DNA of 64,000 nt from Streptomyces sp. NBC_01197 (lineage in GTDB: Bacteria > Actinomycetota > Actinomycetes > Streptomycetales > Streptomycetaceae), in assembly GCF_036010505.1 (NCBI RefSeq), contig NZ_CP108569.1:3235001-3299000 (forward strand). The letters run 5' to 3'. The number at the start of each line of letters is the position of its first letter. Positions within the stretch are counted from its first letter, which is position 1. This document shows positions 45,901 through 55,403 of this stretch, piece after piece. The translations under genes and the position numbers were made by a program. The notes below the pieces were generated by a model that saw only the letters and a list, made by a program, of their open reading frames with translations, was not told the DNA's origin and ran no database searches.

Positions 45901-47043
45901 ATGACGGAGACGACGGTCGGCATCGGCGGCGCCGCGGAGAGCACCGACATGGTGCTCAACATCGGCCCCCAGCACCCTTCCACCCACGGAGTGCTCCGCC
46001 TCCGGCTGATCCTGGACGGCGAACGCATCCAGCAGGCCGAGCCGGTCATCGGCTATATGCACCGGGGCGCCGAGAAGCTCTTCGAGGCCCGCGACTACCG
46101 CCAGATCATCATGCTCGCCAACCGCCACGACTGGCTCTCCGCCTTCTCCAACGAGCTGGGCGTCGTAATGGCCGTCGAGCGGATGCTCGGCATGGAGGTC
46201 CCCGACCGCGCGGTCTGGACCCGTACGCTCCTCGCCGAGCTGAACCGGGTGCTCAACCATCTGATGTTCCTCGGCTCGTACCCACTCGAACTGGGCGGCA
46301 TCACGCCGGTGTTCCACGCCTTCCGGGAGCGCGAGGTGATCCAGGCGGTCATGGAGGAGGTCTCCGGCGGCCGGATGCACTACATGTTCAACCGGGTCGG
46401 CGGCCTCAAGGAGGACCTTCCGGCGGGCTGGCTCGGACGGGCGCGGGACGCCGTGGCCGATGTGCGCTCACGCATGGACGTGTACGACGACCTCGTCCTC
46501 GGCAACGAGATCTTCCGGGGCCGCACCCGGGGCGTGGGGGTCCTCTCCGCCGCCGCCGTGCACGCGTACGGGGTGAGCGGACCGATCGCGCGCGGCTCGG
46601 GCGTCGACTTCGATCTGCGCCGCGACGAGCCGTATCTCGCGTACGGCGATCTGCAGGACACCCTGAAGGTCGTCACCCGCGAGGAGGGCGACTGCCTGGC
46701 GCGCTTCGAGGTGCTGCTGGGCCAGACGCACAACTCGCTGGACCTGGCCGACGCCTGCCTCGACCGGCTGGCCGCACTGGCTCCCGGACCGGTCAACCAG
46801 CGGCTCCCGAAGGTGCTGAAGGCCCCGGAGGGCGAGACGTACGCCTGGACCGAGAACCCGCTCGGCATCAACGGCTACTACCTGGTGTCCAAGGGCGAGA
46901 AGACCCCGTACCGGCTCAAGCTCCGCTCGGCGTCGTTCAACAACATCCAGGCGCTGACCGAGCTGCTGCCGGGCACTCTCGTCGCCGACATGGTGGCGAT
47001 CCTGGGCTCGCTCTTCTTCGTGGTCGGCGACATCGACAAGTAG
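45901..47043 (+). CDS. nuoD: Orphan NADH-quinone oxidoreductase subunit D homologue
   Basis: A 380-residue homologue of NuoD/NDUFS2/Nqo4 ([75 protein letters not shown]). No other nuo gene is in the window. The quinone-site His is kept (His29), as is the arginine matching NDUFS2 Arg85 (Arg55), but Trp78 stands where complex I has the quinone-binding Tyr (bovine Tyr108, Thermus Tyr87). GATACT lies 7 bases before ATG 45901, so the message may be leaderless. Confidence 0.9.
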   Translation: MTETTVGIGGAAESTDMVLNIGPQHPSTHGVLRLRLILDGERIQQAEPVIGYMHRGAEKLFEARDYRQIIMLANRHDWLSAFSNELGVVMAVERMLGMEVPDRAVWTRTLLAELNRVLNHLMFLGSYPLELGGITPVFHAFREREVIQAVMEEVSGGRMHYMFNRVGGLKEDLPAGWLGRARDAVADVRSRMDVYDDLVLGNEIFRGRTRGVGVLSAAAVHAYGVSGPIARGSGVDFDLRRDEPYLAYGDLQDTLKVVTREEGDCLARFEVLLGQTHNSLDLADACLDRLAALAPGPVNQRLPKVLKAPEGETYAWTENPLGINGYYLVSKGEKTPYRLKLRSASFNNIQALTELLPGTLVADMVAILGSLFFVVGDIDK

Positions 47044-47072
47044 CAAGCGGCAGGTACGCGGGCGGACGCGGA

Positions 47073-47135
47073 GCGGCCCGGACCCCGCCGGGGGTCCGGG
47101 CCGCGGACGATCAGCCGGTCGCTCGTAGCGACCGG
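47073..47135. terminator. Double stem-loop terminator after nuoD
   Basis: GCGGCCCGGACCCC (47073-47086) and its complement (47091-47104) form a perfect 14-bp stem with a GCCG loop; CCGGTCGCT-CGT-AGCGACCGG (47115-47135) adds a perfect 9-bp stem. They separate two convergent genes. Confidence 0.85.
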
Positions 47136-47142
47136 CCGGCCG

Positions 47143-48210
47143 CTACGAGATCGCGGTGCGCAGCACGCCCACGTCGATCTGCTCCGTCTCGTCGTGCTCC
47201 GTCAGGTCGATGACCTGGCCGGTCCCGCGGTCGGCCGCCAAGCTGTCGTCCGTGCTGTCCGCCGGGCCCGCCCCGGCCGTGGAGACCGCCGCCTCGGCGT
47301 GGTGGGCCGCGATGGCCTCCGCACCCACCACGTCCGCCAGGTCCTCGTTCTGCACCGAGGCCAGCTGCGCGGGCTCCAGGGCCGATGCGGACGTCTTCTC
47401 CTTCTGCGTGCTCTGCATTCCGAAGAAGTCGAAGCCGCCCACGGGCCGGGGCGCGCGGCCCTGCCGCGAGGTGTACGGGGAGATGGCGGCCGCCGGAACG
47501 CGACGCGGAGCAGGGAGAGCCGACGGCGGGCGCGTGTGCTCGGCGGCGGCCGCCGCAGGCTTCCCCTCCGGCTCGGCCGCCTCCCGCTGTTCGCTCTGCT
47601 GCCGCTGCTCGCGGTGGGCCCGCTGGTCCTGCTGCTCGCGCTGGGCCGCCGCGTTACGGCTCAGCGCGCCGAGTGCCTGGGCGGCCTTCGCGTACGCGGC
47701 CGGAGTGGGGGTGGAGCGTGCAACCGGCAGCGCGGCCCGGGCCGCGGGGGGCGCCGCGGCCTCGATCGCCAGGAGCCTGCGGCCCTCCAGCGCGCCGGCC
47801 CGGGCGGTCTCGGCGGTCGCGTACCGGCGCAGCAGCGCGGCGTGCTCCCCGCGCAGCCCGGCCAGTTCGGCCCGCTTGGCCCGCAGCTTCGCCTCCAGCT
47901 TGACGCGCAGGGCGCGCGACTCCTCCAGATCGCCTTCCAGTTCGGCGGTGCGCTCCTCGGCCCGCCACTCCTCGGCCGCCCTCGACCGGGTCAGTTCGGC
48001 GACCCTGCGGCCCGCCACCCGGTCCCAGCTGCGCATCAGGACCGCGCCGGTCACCGCGGCGGCCGCCGCGGCCGCGGCCAGACAGCGGAGCACCAGGGGA
48101 TCCGCGAACAGCCAGGCGCCGACGGCGAAGAGGAGCGAAGCACCGGCTACGGCCGAAGGCTGGAGAAGCCGGTGCAGGGGTGGGGAATGGCGGTGGCGTC
48201 CACGTGGCAT
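47143..48210 (-). CDS. Membrane protein with coiled coil, unknown
   Basis: The 355-residue protein has two N-terminal membrane helices (about 19-37 and 40-60), a coiled coil (about 75-130, rich in Glu, Arg, Leu and Ala), a Gln/Arg/Glu-rich middle (REQQDQRAHREQRQQSEQRE) and an acidic C-terminus. No family was recognised; a cell-envelope or scaffolding role is possible. ATG 48210 lies 7 bases after TAATTT. Confidence 0.7.
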   Translation of the reverse strand: MPRGRHRHSPPLHRLLQPSAVAGASLLFAVGAWLFADPLVLRCLAAAAAAAAVTGAVLMRSWDRVAGRRVAELTRSRAAEEWRAEERTAELEGDLEESRALRVKLEAKLRAKRAELAGLRGEHAALLRRYATAETARAGALEGRRLLAIEAAAPPAARAALPVARSTPTPAAYAKAAQALGALSRNAAAQREQQDQRAHREQRQQSEQREAAEPEGKPAAAAAEHTRPPSALPAPRRVPAAAISPYTSRQGRAPRPVGGFDFFGMQSTQKEKTSASALEPAQLASVQNEDLADVVGAEAIAAHHAEAAVSTAGAGPADSTDDSLAADRGTGQVIDLTEHDETEQIDVGVLRTAIS

Positions 48211-48322
48211 GACCCCAAAATTACCGTGCGTGTGAGCCGAATGGATGACCGCACCGGGATTTGTTCCCCAGCGGTTACCTCGGACGGTTACCCGGTGCGC
48301 CCCGCCATTCCCCGGGGACCGG

Positions 48323-49309
48323 CTAGTTGATCAAGCTCTTCGACTTCAGATAGTCCTTCGCGACATCGTCGGGCTTCGCGCGCTGGGAGTCGACCTTGCG
48401 GTTCAGCTGGACCAGATCGGCGGTCGTCAGCGCCGATGTGAGCTTGGCGAGAGCCGCCGCGATGTCGGGGCTGCCCGCGCCCTTGGCATTCACGACCGGC
48501 AGGACATTGTCCGCGTTCTGGAGCTTCTTGTCGTCCTGGAGCAGGACCAGACCGTAGGTGTCCAGCGTCGCGTCCGTCGTGGTGGTCAGCACCAGCTGGT
48601 CGGTGCCGTCCTTGACCGCCTGCTTGGCCTGCGGGGTGCCGACGCCCTTGGGGTCGATGCCGGTGACGTCAATGCCGTACTTCGACTTCAGGCCCGGTGC
48701 GCAGAACGGCCGGACCGCGCATTCGTCACCTGCGGCGATCTTGACCTTCGCCTTCGACTTCCCCAGATCCGAAAGGGACTTGAGCTTGTTCTTGGCGGCG
48801 AATTCCTTGGTCACCGCGAAGGCGTTCTGATCGACCGCCGCACCGGCCGGCAGCACCTTCAGCCCGCGCGGGCCCGCCAGCTTCTTCAGGGCCGCCACGG
48901 TCGCCGCGACATCGCCGGAGGCGACGGGCTTCTTCTCGGCCTGCTTGGCGCCGTTCGTCTTGGCGTTGAGGAATTCGGCGAGGGTGGCCGCGTATTCCGG
49001 TACGACGTCGATCTGGCCCTTCTCCAGCGAGGGTTCGTAGAGTTCGCGGTTGTTCACCGAGGTGACCGAGGTCTTGTATCCGGCGTCGGCCAGCACCTGG
49101 CTGTACAGCGCGGCGAGCACCTTCGACTCGGTGAAGCCGGCGGCGCCGATGACGAGCGAGCCTTTCTTGCCCGAACCGGCCGCGGCACCCGACCCGCCGC
49201 CGTCCTTGCTCTTCTCGAGGCTGTCGCCGCCGCCGCCGCACGCCGCGAGGGAGCCCGTCAGGGCCACCACGCCGAGCACCGCGCCCGCTATTCGCGAGGT
49301 CTTGATCAT
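48323..49309 (-). CDS. Betaine/choline-type ABC substrate-binding lipoprotein
   Basis: The 328-residue lipoprotein has the lipobox LAAC (Cys24) and a type II periplasmic binding fold of the OpuAC/ProX family (LVIGAAGFTESKVLAALYSQ, NNRELYEPSLEKGQIDVVPE, DQLVLTTTTDAT). It captures a quaternary amine such as glycine betaine or choline. I use ATG 49309 with GGAG 8 bases upstream rather than GTG 49318. It follows two permease genes on the same strand. Confidence 0.88.
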   Translation of the reverse strand: MIKTSRIAGAVLGVVALTGSLAACGGGGDSLEKSKDGGGSGAAAGSGKKGSLVIGAAGFTESKVLAALYSQVLADAGYKTSVTSVNNRELYEPSLEKGQIDVVPEYAATLAEFLNAKTNGAKQAEKKPVASGDVAATVAALKKLAGPRGLKVLPAGAAVDQNAFAVTKEFAAKNKLKSLSDLGKSKAKVKIAAGDECAVRPFCAPGLKSKYGIDVTGIDPKGVGTPQAKQAVKDGTDQLVLTTTTDATLDTYGLVLLQDDKKLQNADNVLPVVNAKGAGSPDIAAALAKLTSALTTADLVQLNRKVDSQRAKPDDVAKDYLKSKSLIN

Positions 49310-49446
49310 GAGGTCCACTCCAAGTGACAGGTGATTGAAGAACGTTCGGGAGATTCAGCAGAGAAAGCAGAAACGGCGGAAGCGGTGCGCAGCCGTACCT
49401 GCCGGTGCACGGGACGGATGTCCGGCGTTGCCGGTGGCGGACGCAC

Positions 49447-50115
49447 TCAGGCCGCCTTGCGCCGCGGGTCGAGCAGCCGGTCCGCCACCACCAGCAGGCC
49501 CTCCACGACGAGGGCCAGCGCGGCGACGAGCAGCGCGCCCGCCACCACCTGCGCGGTGTCGTACGTGTTGAACCCCGCGGTGATGATCCGGCCCAGGCCG
49601 CCGCCGCCGGTCATCGCGGCCAGCGTCGCCGTGGCTATCACCTGGACCGCTGCCGACCTGAGTCCGGTCATGATCAGCGGATAGGCGAGCGGAAGCTCGA
49701 CCCGCAGGAACAGCTGGCGCCCCGACATCCCCATCCCCCGGGCCGCCTCCACCACCGACCGGTCCACCTCGCGCATCCCGGTGTACGCGTTGGTCAGCAA
49801 GGGCGGCACCGCGAACAGCACCAGGGCGATCACGGTCGGCAGATCGCCGTGCGAGCGCAGCGGGGTCAGCAGCAGCAGCGCGAGCACCGCGAACGTCGGT
49901 ATCGCGCGCCCCACGTTGGAGATGTTCACGGCCAGCGCGCCGCCCCGGCCGATGTGCCCCAGCCGGAGCGCGACCGGCAGCGCGATGAGGCACGCCAGCG
50001 CGAACGCGATCCCGCTGACCGTCAGATGCTCGGCGAGCCGGTGCTCCGCACCGCTCTCCCCCGACCAGTTGGACCCCGTCGTCAGCCAGCTCCAGGCATC
50101 GGTCAACTCGCCCAT
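49447..50115 (-). CDS. Betaine/choline-type ABC permease 2
   Basis: A 222-residue BPD-type permease with about five helices and the ATPase-contacting EAA loop VEAARGMGMSGRQLFLRVELP. Sequence such as GRAIPTFAVLALLLL matches ProW/OpuAB-like permeases. It starts 2 bases after the stop of the other permease. Two separate permeases plus one binding protein and one ATPase match the OpuC/OpuB arrangement. Confidence 0.88.
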   Translation of the reverse strand: MGELTDAWSWLTTGSNWSGESGAEHRLAEHLTVSGIAFALACLIALPVALRLGHIGRGGALAVNISNVGRAIPTFAVLALLLLTPLRSHGDLPTVIALVLFAVPPLLTNAYTGMREVDRSVVEAARGMGMSGRQLFLRVELPLAYPLIMTGLRSAAVQVIATATLAAMTGGGGLGRIITAGFNTYDTAQVVAGALLVAALALVVEGLLVVADRLLDPRRKAA

Positions 50116-50117
50116 GG

Positions 50118-50819
50118 TCAGCCCGCCTCAGCCGTACGGACCGCTCGCGGCGTCCGTATCCGGGTCCAGGGCGTGAGCAGCCGCTGCACGCCGAGCAGTA
50201 TCAGATCGGCCAGGACGGCCAGCAGCACGCAGAGCACGGAAGCGGTCAGCACCTGCGCCTTGAAGAGGGTCGGCAGCGCGTCCGAGATGAGATTGCCGAG
50301 CCCGCCCTTGCCCACGATCGAGCCGACCGTCGTCAGCGCGACCGTGGAGACCGTGGCGATCCGCACCCCGGCGAACAACGCGGGCAGCGCCAGCGGCAGT
50401 TCGACCTCCCAGAGCAGCCTGGCCGGCCCGTACCCCATCCCCCGCGCCGCCTCCCGGGCGTCCTCGGGGACGGAGGCGAGCCCGGCCATGATGTTCCGTA
50501 CGAGAATGGTCAGCGAGTAGAGCACCAGGCCGGTGACCACCAGGGCGGCCGACAGGCCGAACCACGGCAGCAGCAGCGAGAACATCGCCAGCGACGGCAC
50601 CGTGTAGAGCACGGTCGTCAGCCCGAGCACCGGCCCCGCGAACACCCGCCCACGGCGGGCGACGAGCGCCAGCGGCAAGGCCACCACCAGCCCGATGGCC
50701 ACCGAAACCGCGGTGATCCAGATGTGCTGGACGGTCGCGTCGGTCAGCTCCTGGCTGCGGGAGGTGACGTAGTCCCAGCAGAGCCAGTCGTTCCTCGCCA
50801 TGCAGTTCTGCCCGCTCAT
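50118..50819 (-). CDS. Betaine/choline-type ABC permease 1
   Basis: A 233-residue permease with about six helices, TVLYTVPSLAMFSLLLPW and the EAA loop REAARGMGYGPARLLWEVEL. I use the ATG at 50819; another ATG at 50801 and longer in-frame starts exist, and no strong ribosome-binding site decides. It is the first gene of the minus-strand transporter operon and diverges from the ATPase gene. Confidence 0.85.
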   Translation of the reverse strand: MSGQNCMARNDWLCWDYVTSRSQELTDATVQHIWITAVSVAIGLVVALPLALVARRGRVFAGPVLGLTTVLYTVPSLAMFSLLLPWFGLSAALVVTGLVLYSLTILVRNIMAGLASVPEDAREAARGMGYGPARLLWEVELPLALPALFAGVRIATVSTVALTTVGSIVGKGGLGNLISDALPTLFKAQVLTASVLCVLLAVLADLILLGVQRLLTPWTRIRTPRAVRTAEAG

Positions 50820-51011
50820 CGCGCCCCGCTTCCCGGCCCCCGCCGCGCTCCGGCCCCGAACGACCCGTTGTCCTGCCTCAATGAACCGTTGTCCGGTCCC
50901 CATCGGTTTGCTCAACCCAGTGGCGACCTTATCCCCGGCCACTGACAATGCCGGGATCCGTCGCACTGCAGCAACATGGCCTTCACAACCGGCCCGTCAC
51001 AATGGGGAATC

Positions 51012-52157
51012 ATGATCCGATTCGAAAACGTCACCAAGCGGTACGCCGACGGCACGACCGCCGTCGACAACCTCTCCTTCGAGGTCGCCGAAGGTGAACT
51101 GGTCACGCTCGTCGGCCCGTCCGGCTGCGGGAAGACCACCACGATGAAGATGGTCAACCGGCTCATCGAGCCGACCGGCGGCCGGATATTCGTCGGCGGG
51201 GACGACATATCCGCCACCAACCCCGTCGAACTCCGCCGCCGCATCGGCTATGTGATCCAGCAGGTCGGCCTCTTCCCGCACAAGACGGTGCTGGACAACA
51301 CCGCGACGGTCCCGCACCTGCTGGGCGTCAAGCGTTCCGCCGCACGCGCCAGGGCCGCCGAACTCCTCGACCTGGTGGGTCTCGACCCGTCCGTCCACGG
51401 CGCCCGCTACCCCGAGCAGCTCTCCGGCGGCCAGCGCCAGCGGGTGGGCGTGGCAAGGGCGTTGGCGGCCGACCCGCCCGTACTGCTGATGGACGAGCCG
51501 TTCGGCGCAGTCGACCCGGTCGTGCGCGAACACCTCCAGAACGAGTTCCTCGCGCTCCAGAAGTCCGTCCGCAAGACGGTCCTCTTCGTCACCCACGACA
51601 TCGAGGAGGCGGTACGGCTCGGCGACCGCATCGCGGTGTACGGGCAGGGCACGATCGAGCAGTTCGACGCCCCGGCCGCCGTGCTCGGCGCCCCCGCCAC
51701 CCCTTATGTGGCGGACTTCGTCGGCGCCGACCGCGGCCTCAAGCGGCTCTCCGTCACCCCGGTCGAGCCCGGCGACCTGGAACAGCCCCCGGTGGTGCAC
51801 CTCGACGACCCGCTGCCCGCCACCCTCCCGGGCTGGGCGGTCGTCCTGGACCGGGACGAGAATCTGCACGGCTGGATCTCCGCCGGACAGGCCGCCATCG
51901 CCAAGGGGACGGTGCGCGAGCACGCCCGCCGTATGGAGGCATGGCTGCCGGTCGGGGCCTCACTCAAGCAGGCGTTCGCCACCATGCTCCAGCACGACGC
52001 CGGGTGGATCGCGGTGATCGACGAGGACGGCGCCGGCCGCTTCCTGGGCGTGCTGACCCCGGCCCGGCTGCACGAGGCGCTGCGCCGCTCCACCGCGGCC
52101 GACGCCCGGGACATCCCGCGCGACGAAGTGGAGCTGGAGACCGTCAGCGGCCGGTGA
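51012..52157 (+). CDS. Betaine/choline-type ABC ATPase with CBS region
   Basis: The 381-residue ATPase has Walker A GPSGCGKTT, signature LSGGQRQRVGVARAL and Walker B LLMDEPFGAVDP; its C-terminal 120 residues form a CBS-domain pair like OpuAA/ProV, which in relatives senses ionic strength or nucleotides. ATG 51012 has GGGGAA 3 bases upstream. It is divergent from the permease genes it must serve, an unusual split of one transporter. The 3' end overlaps the esterase gene by 14 bases. Confidence 0.92.
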   Translation: MIRFENVTKRYADGTTAVDNLSFEVAEGELVTLVGPSGCGKTTTMKMVNRLIEPTGGRIFVGGDDISATNPVELRRRIGYVIQQVGLFPHKTVLDNTATVPHLLGVKRSAARARAAELLDLVGLDPSVHGARYPEQLSGGQRQRVGVARALAADPPVLLMDEPFGAVDPVVREHLQNEFLALQKSVRKTVLFVTHDIEEAVRLGDRIAVYGQGTIEQFDAPAAVLGAPATPYVADFVGADRGLKRLSVTPVEPGDLEQPPVVHLDDPLPATLPGWAVVLDRDENLHGWISAGQAAIAKGTVREHARRMEAWLPVGASLKQAFATMLQHDAGWIAVIDEDGAGRFLGVLTPARLHEALRRSTAADARDIPRDEVELETVSGR

Positions 52158-53256
52158 GCCGCTGGCTCAGCCACACCATGCCCGCGGGGATCTCGCGGCG
52201 CCAGGTGTTGAAGTTGTGCCCACCACTGGTGAGGGTGATCGACGACAGCCGGGTGGGCGGCTTCACCTTGTCCATGAACCGCATCGTGCTGCGGTAATTC
52301 CCCTCGCCCTTTTTGCTGGTGGTCACCAGGAGCGAGGTGGCCGGAGCGGGCCGGTGCTCCAGGCTCCACGTCAGATCCGCGCGCCGCCGCTCCAGACCGT
52401 TGCCCTGGAAGAGGTCGCCCGTCGTCGGGTCCTCGGCCGCGCGGTAGTACGCGGAGAGACCGGCCCCCGCCCCGTACACACCCGGATGGTGGACCGCCAG
52501 TTTCAGCGCGCAGTATCCGCCCGTCGAGTCCCCTATGGAGCCCCAGTTCCCGGGACCGGGCCCGACGCGGTACGCGGCCCTGACGGCCCCCGGCAAGTCC
52601 TTCGCGAAGAACGTCTCGCTCTGCGGTCCGCCCTTTATGTCCACGCACTCGGTGTCCCGCGGCGGGGCGACCGTCGGCCGCAGCATCACCAGCACCATCG
52701 GCCGCATCTTCCCGGCTTTCAGCTGGTCGAACTCCGTCCTCGGGTAGTGCAGACCGTGGATCAGGTTCTCCGCGGTGCCGGGGTAGCCGGTGAGCACGAC
52801 AGCTGCCGGGAAAGTTCGCTTCATATACGCCCGCTGGAAATACTGCGGCGGCAGATAAACGTACGCGGGGCTGGCTATCTTCGACGTGCGGCCCTGGATC
52901 ACGACCTTCTGTATCTGCCCGGCGAGCTCCGGTTTGGTGCCGCCCGGGACGTCCAGACCCGCCCTCGATACGACCCGTACGTCATGACCGCCCGCGTTGT
53001 GGTCCACGACCACGCCCGGCGTCTGCTCCTGGCCGAAGAGATCGGCCCACGACCCGTAGAAGAGGAAGGAGTTGTTGGCCATGAGTCCGACCATGACGAA
53101 GACCGCCACCTGGGTGGCGAGGAACAGGCCGATCCGCCCGGCCACCGCGCGGCCGCTGCGCCGTGCGAGCCGCGGCCAGAGCCAGATCGTCGCGGCGAAC
53201 AGGGCGATGGCCAGCAGTGCGGCGAGCGCCAGAACCTTGTGGCTGGTGAGACCCAT
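52144..53256 (-). CDS. Membrane-anchored esterase-type hydrolase
   Basis: The 370-residue protein has two N-terminal membrane helices (about 8-28 and 43-63) and an extracellular alpha/beta-hydrolase domain of the esterase D/antigen 85-like type. The nucleophile Ser lies in GSIGDSTGGYCALKL and a candidate catalytic His in TSGGHNFNTW. No Shine-Dalgarno sequence precedes ATG 53256. Relatives cleave or transfer acyl groups at the cell surface; the substrate is unknown. Confidence 0.8.
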   Translation of the reverse strand: MGLTSHKVLALAALLAIALFAATIWLWPRLARRSGRAVAGRIGLFLATQVAVFVMVGLMANNSFLFYGSWADLFGQEQTPGVVVDHNAGGHDVRVVSRAGLDVPGGTKPELAGQIQKVVIQGRTSKIASPAYVYLPPQYFQRAYMKRTFPAAVVLTGYPGTAENLIHGLHYPRTEFDQLKAGKMRPMVLVMLRPTVAPPRDTECVDIKGGPQSETFFAKDLPGAVRAAYRVGPGPGNWGSIGDSTGGYCALKLAVHHPGVYGAGAGLSAYYRAAEDPTTGDLFQGNGLERRRADLTWSLEHRPAPATSLLVTTSKKGEGNYRSTMRFMDKVKPPTRLSSITLTSGGHNFNTWRREIPAGMVWLSQRLTGR

Positions 53257-53406
53257 GGGGAGCCGAGCTTTCTGCGGAGAGATTTTCCGGGTGACGGATG
53301 AACCCGCACCCCGTAATTGCCGTCCTAGAGGACACAAAATGTCCGGATGCAGCGCCGACTTCGGCGATCGGCGGACACAGAACCTCTTGTGGAGCCGTGG
53401 GAAGCG

Positions 53407-55239
53407 ATGTCTGTGCCGGTAGATGGGGAAAAGTCGGTAATGGTTCCGAAGAATGTCCGACGGATCTTCCGGGGCCCCCGCCCCGAGACCGTCCCCTCCC
53501 TGGTCGGGACGGCCTGTGCGGTCGTCGGCCTGCTCGACATCGCCGGCGGGGCGTTCCCCCGGTTCCGGCACAGCCGGATGCATACGGTCGCCGAGGTGCT
53601 GCCCGGTGCGCTGGGGCCGTTCACCGCGGCTCTCGCACTCTGTGTGGGGGTGCTCCTGCTGCTGCTCGCCCATGGCCTCAAACGCCGTAAACGCCGGGCC
53701 TGGCGGGCCGCCGTTGTGTTGCTTCCGATCGGCGCCGTGGCGGAGTTCGGCTACCGGCACTCGGTCGTCGGGGTGTTGATCTCACTGGTGCTGCTGACCC
53801 TGGTCGTACGCCATCGCACCGAGTTCGAGGCGCTGCCCGACCCGCGCAGCCGGTGGAAGGCGCTCGCCAACTTCGTACTGCTCGGCGCGGGATCGCTGGG
53901 CCTCGGCCTGATCATCGTCAGCGTCCACCCCGGCCGGGTCGTCGGCAGCCCCAGCATCGCCGACCGCCTCCAGCACGTACTGTTCGGTCTTTTCGGTTTC
54001 GAGGGCCCGGTCGAGTACCAGGGCAACACCTCCTGGACCGTCGCCTACTCGCTCGGCTCCCTGGGGCTGCTCACCGCCGTCACCACCATCTATCTGGCCT
54101 TCCGGCCCGAACACCCGGCGGCGCGCCTCACCGACGAGGACGAGAAGCAACTGCGGTCCCTGCTGGCGAAGCACGGCGGACGCGACTCGCTCGGCCACTT
54201 CGCGCTCCGCCGCGACAAGGGCGTCGTCTTCTCCCCGAGCGGCAAGGCGGCCGTCTGCTACCGGGTCGTCTCCGGGGTGATGCTCGCCAGTGGTGACCCC
54301 ATCGGGGACGTCGAGGCGTGGCCGGGTGCGATCGAGCGCTTCATGGACGAGGCCAAGCTGCACTCCTGGACCCCCGCGGTGATGGGGTGCAGCGAGACCG
54401 GCGGTGAGGTCTGGACCCGTGAGACCGGTCTTGACGCGCTGGAGCTCGGGGACGAGGCGGTGGTGGATGTCGTGGATTTCTCCCTCGCCGGGCGGGCGAT
54501 GCGCAACGTACGCCAGATGGTGAAGCGCATCGAGCGCGGTGGCTACGAGACGCGGGTCCGGCGCGTCCGTGACGTGGGGGAACCCGAGCTGGAGCGGATC
54601 AGGGCGGCCGCGGCGGCCTGGCGCGGTACGGACACCGAGCGCGGCTTCTCGATGGCGCTCGGCCGGATCGGCGACCCGGGCGACGGGGACTGCGTCATCG
54701 CCACCGCCCACAAGGCCGATGGCCCGGAGTCCCCGTTCGGCGACCTGAAGGCGATCATCCACTTCGTGCCGTGGGGCAAGGACGGCATGTCGCTCGAACT
54801 GATGCGCCGCGACCGCGCCGCCGACCCCGGCATGAACGAGCTGCTGATCGTCGCGGCCCTCGAGGCGTCCCCCGGGCTCGGCGTCGAGCGCGTCTCCCTC
54901 AACTTCGCGATGTTCCGCTCGGCGCTGGCCCGCGGCGAGAAGATCGGTGCGGGTCCGGTGCTGCGGGGCTGGCGAGGACTGCTGGTCTTCCTCTCCCGCT
55001 GGTTCCAGATCGAGTCGCTGTACAAGTTCAACGCGAAGTTCCAGCCGCGCTGGGAGCCGCGCTTCGTGGTCTTCCGCAACACCGGCGACCTGCCGCGCAT
55101 CGGCTTCGCGGCGATGCAGGCCGAGGGCTTCGTCAATCTGGGCCTGCCGTGGCCGTTCGCACGGCGCGAGCGGGTGGCGGACCGTCCGTGCACCCACCTC
55201 AAGGGCGCGAACGGCGAGAGCGGGGCACGGGCGGCGTAA
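53407..55239 (+). CDS. DUF2156/MprF-LysX-like lysyl-phospholipid synthase
   Basis: The 610-residue protein has about six N-terminal membrane helices (to about residue 230) and a C-terminal DUF2156 aminoacyl-transferase domain (GKAAVCYRVVSGVMLASGDP, RNVRQMVKRIERGGYE, DGMSLELMRRD, FNAKFQPRWEPRFVVF). Relatives transfer lysine from tRNA to phosphatidylglycerol and protect against cationic peptides. No lysyl-tRNA synthetase domain is fused. ATG 53407 has GGGAAG close by; ATG 53440 after GGGGAAAA is an alternative. Confidence 0.85.
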   Translation: MSVPVDGEKSVMVPKNVRRIFRGPRPETVPSLVGTACAVVGLLDIAGGAFPRFRHSRMHTVAEVLPGALGPFTAALALCVGVLLLLLAHGLKRRKRRAWRAAVVLLPIGAVAEFGYRHSVVGVLISLVLLTLVVRHRTEFEALPDPRSRWKALANFVLLGAGSLGLGLIIVSVHPGRVVGSPSIADRLQHVLFGLFGFEGPVEYQGNTSWTVAYSLGSLGLLTAVTTIYLAFRPEHPAARLTDEDEKQLRSLLAKHGGRDSLGHFALRRDKGVVFSPSGKAAVCYRVVSGVMLASGDPIGDVEAWPGAIERFMDEAKLHSWTPAVMGCSETGGEVWTRETGLDALELGDEAVVDVVDFSLAGRAMRNVRQMVKRIERGGYETRVRRVRDVGEPELERIRAAAAAWRGTDTERGFSMALGRIGDPGDGDCVIATAHKADGPESPFGDLKAIIHFVPWGKDGMSLELMRRDRAADPGMNELLIVAALEASPGLGVERVSLNFAMFRSALARGEKIGAGPVLRGWRGLLVFLSRWFQIESLYKFNAKFQPRWEPRFVVFRNTGDLPRIGFAAMQAEGFVNLGLPWPFARRERVADRPCTHLKGANGESGARAA

Positions 55240-55403
55240 CGCACCCCCGGGGGCCGACGGCGCCCCCGACCCGCCGGCCACGGCCGCGGCCACCCCCGCG
55301 ATCCCCCACCGGGAGGCCCGCGGTCCCGGCCCCGGTCCCGCGGCCCCGCGTCCCCGCCCGCACGGCATCCGCCGCCGGGCCAGGCCTGAGTCGTAAAGGC
55401 CCC
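55240..55403. other. Intergenic GC-rich stretch before MITE
   Basis: Pro- and Arg-coding low-complexity DNA with no supported gene. It leads from the MprF-like gene into the MITE; no clear terminator stem was seen. Confidence 0.4.
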
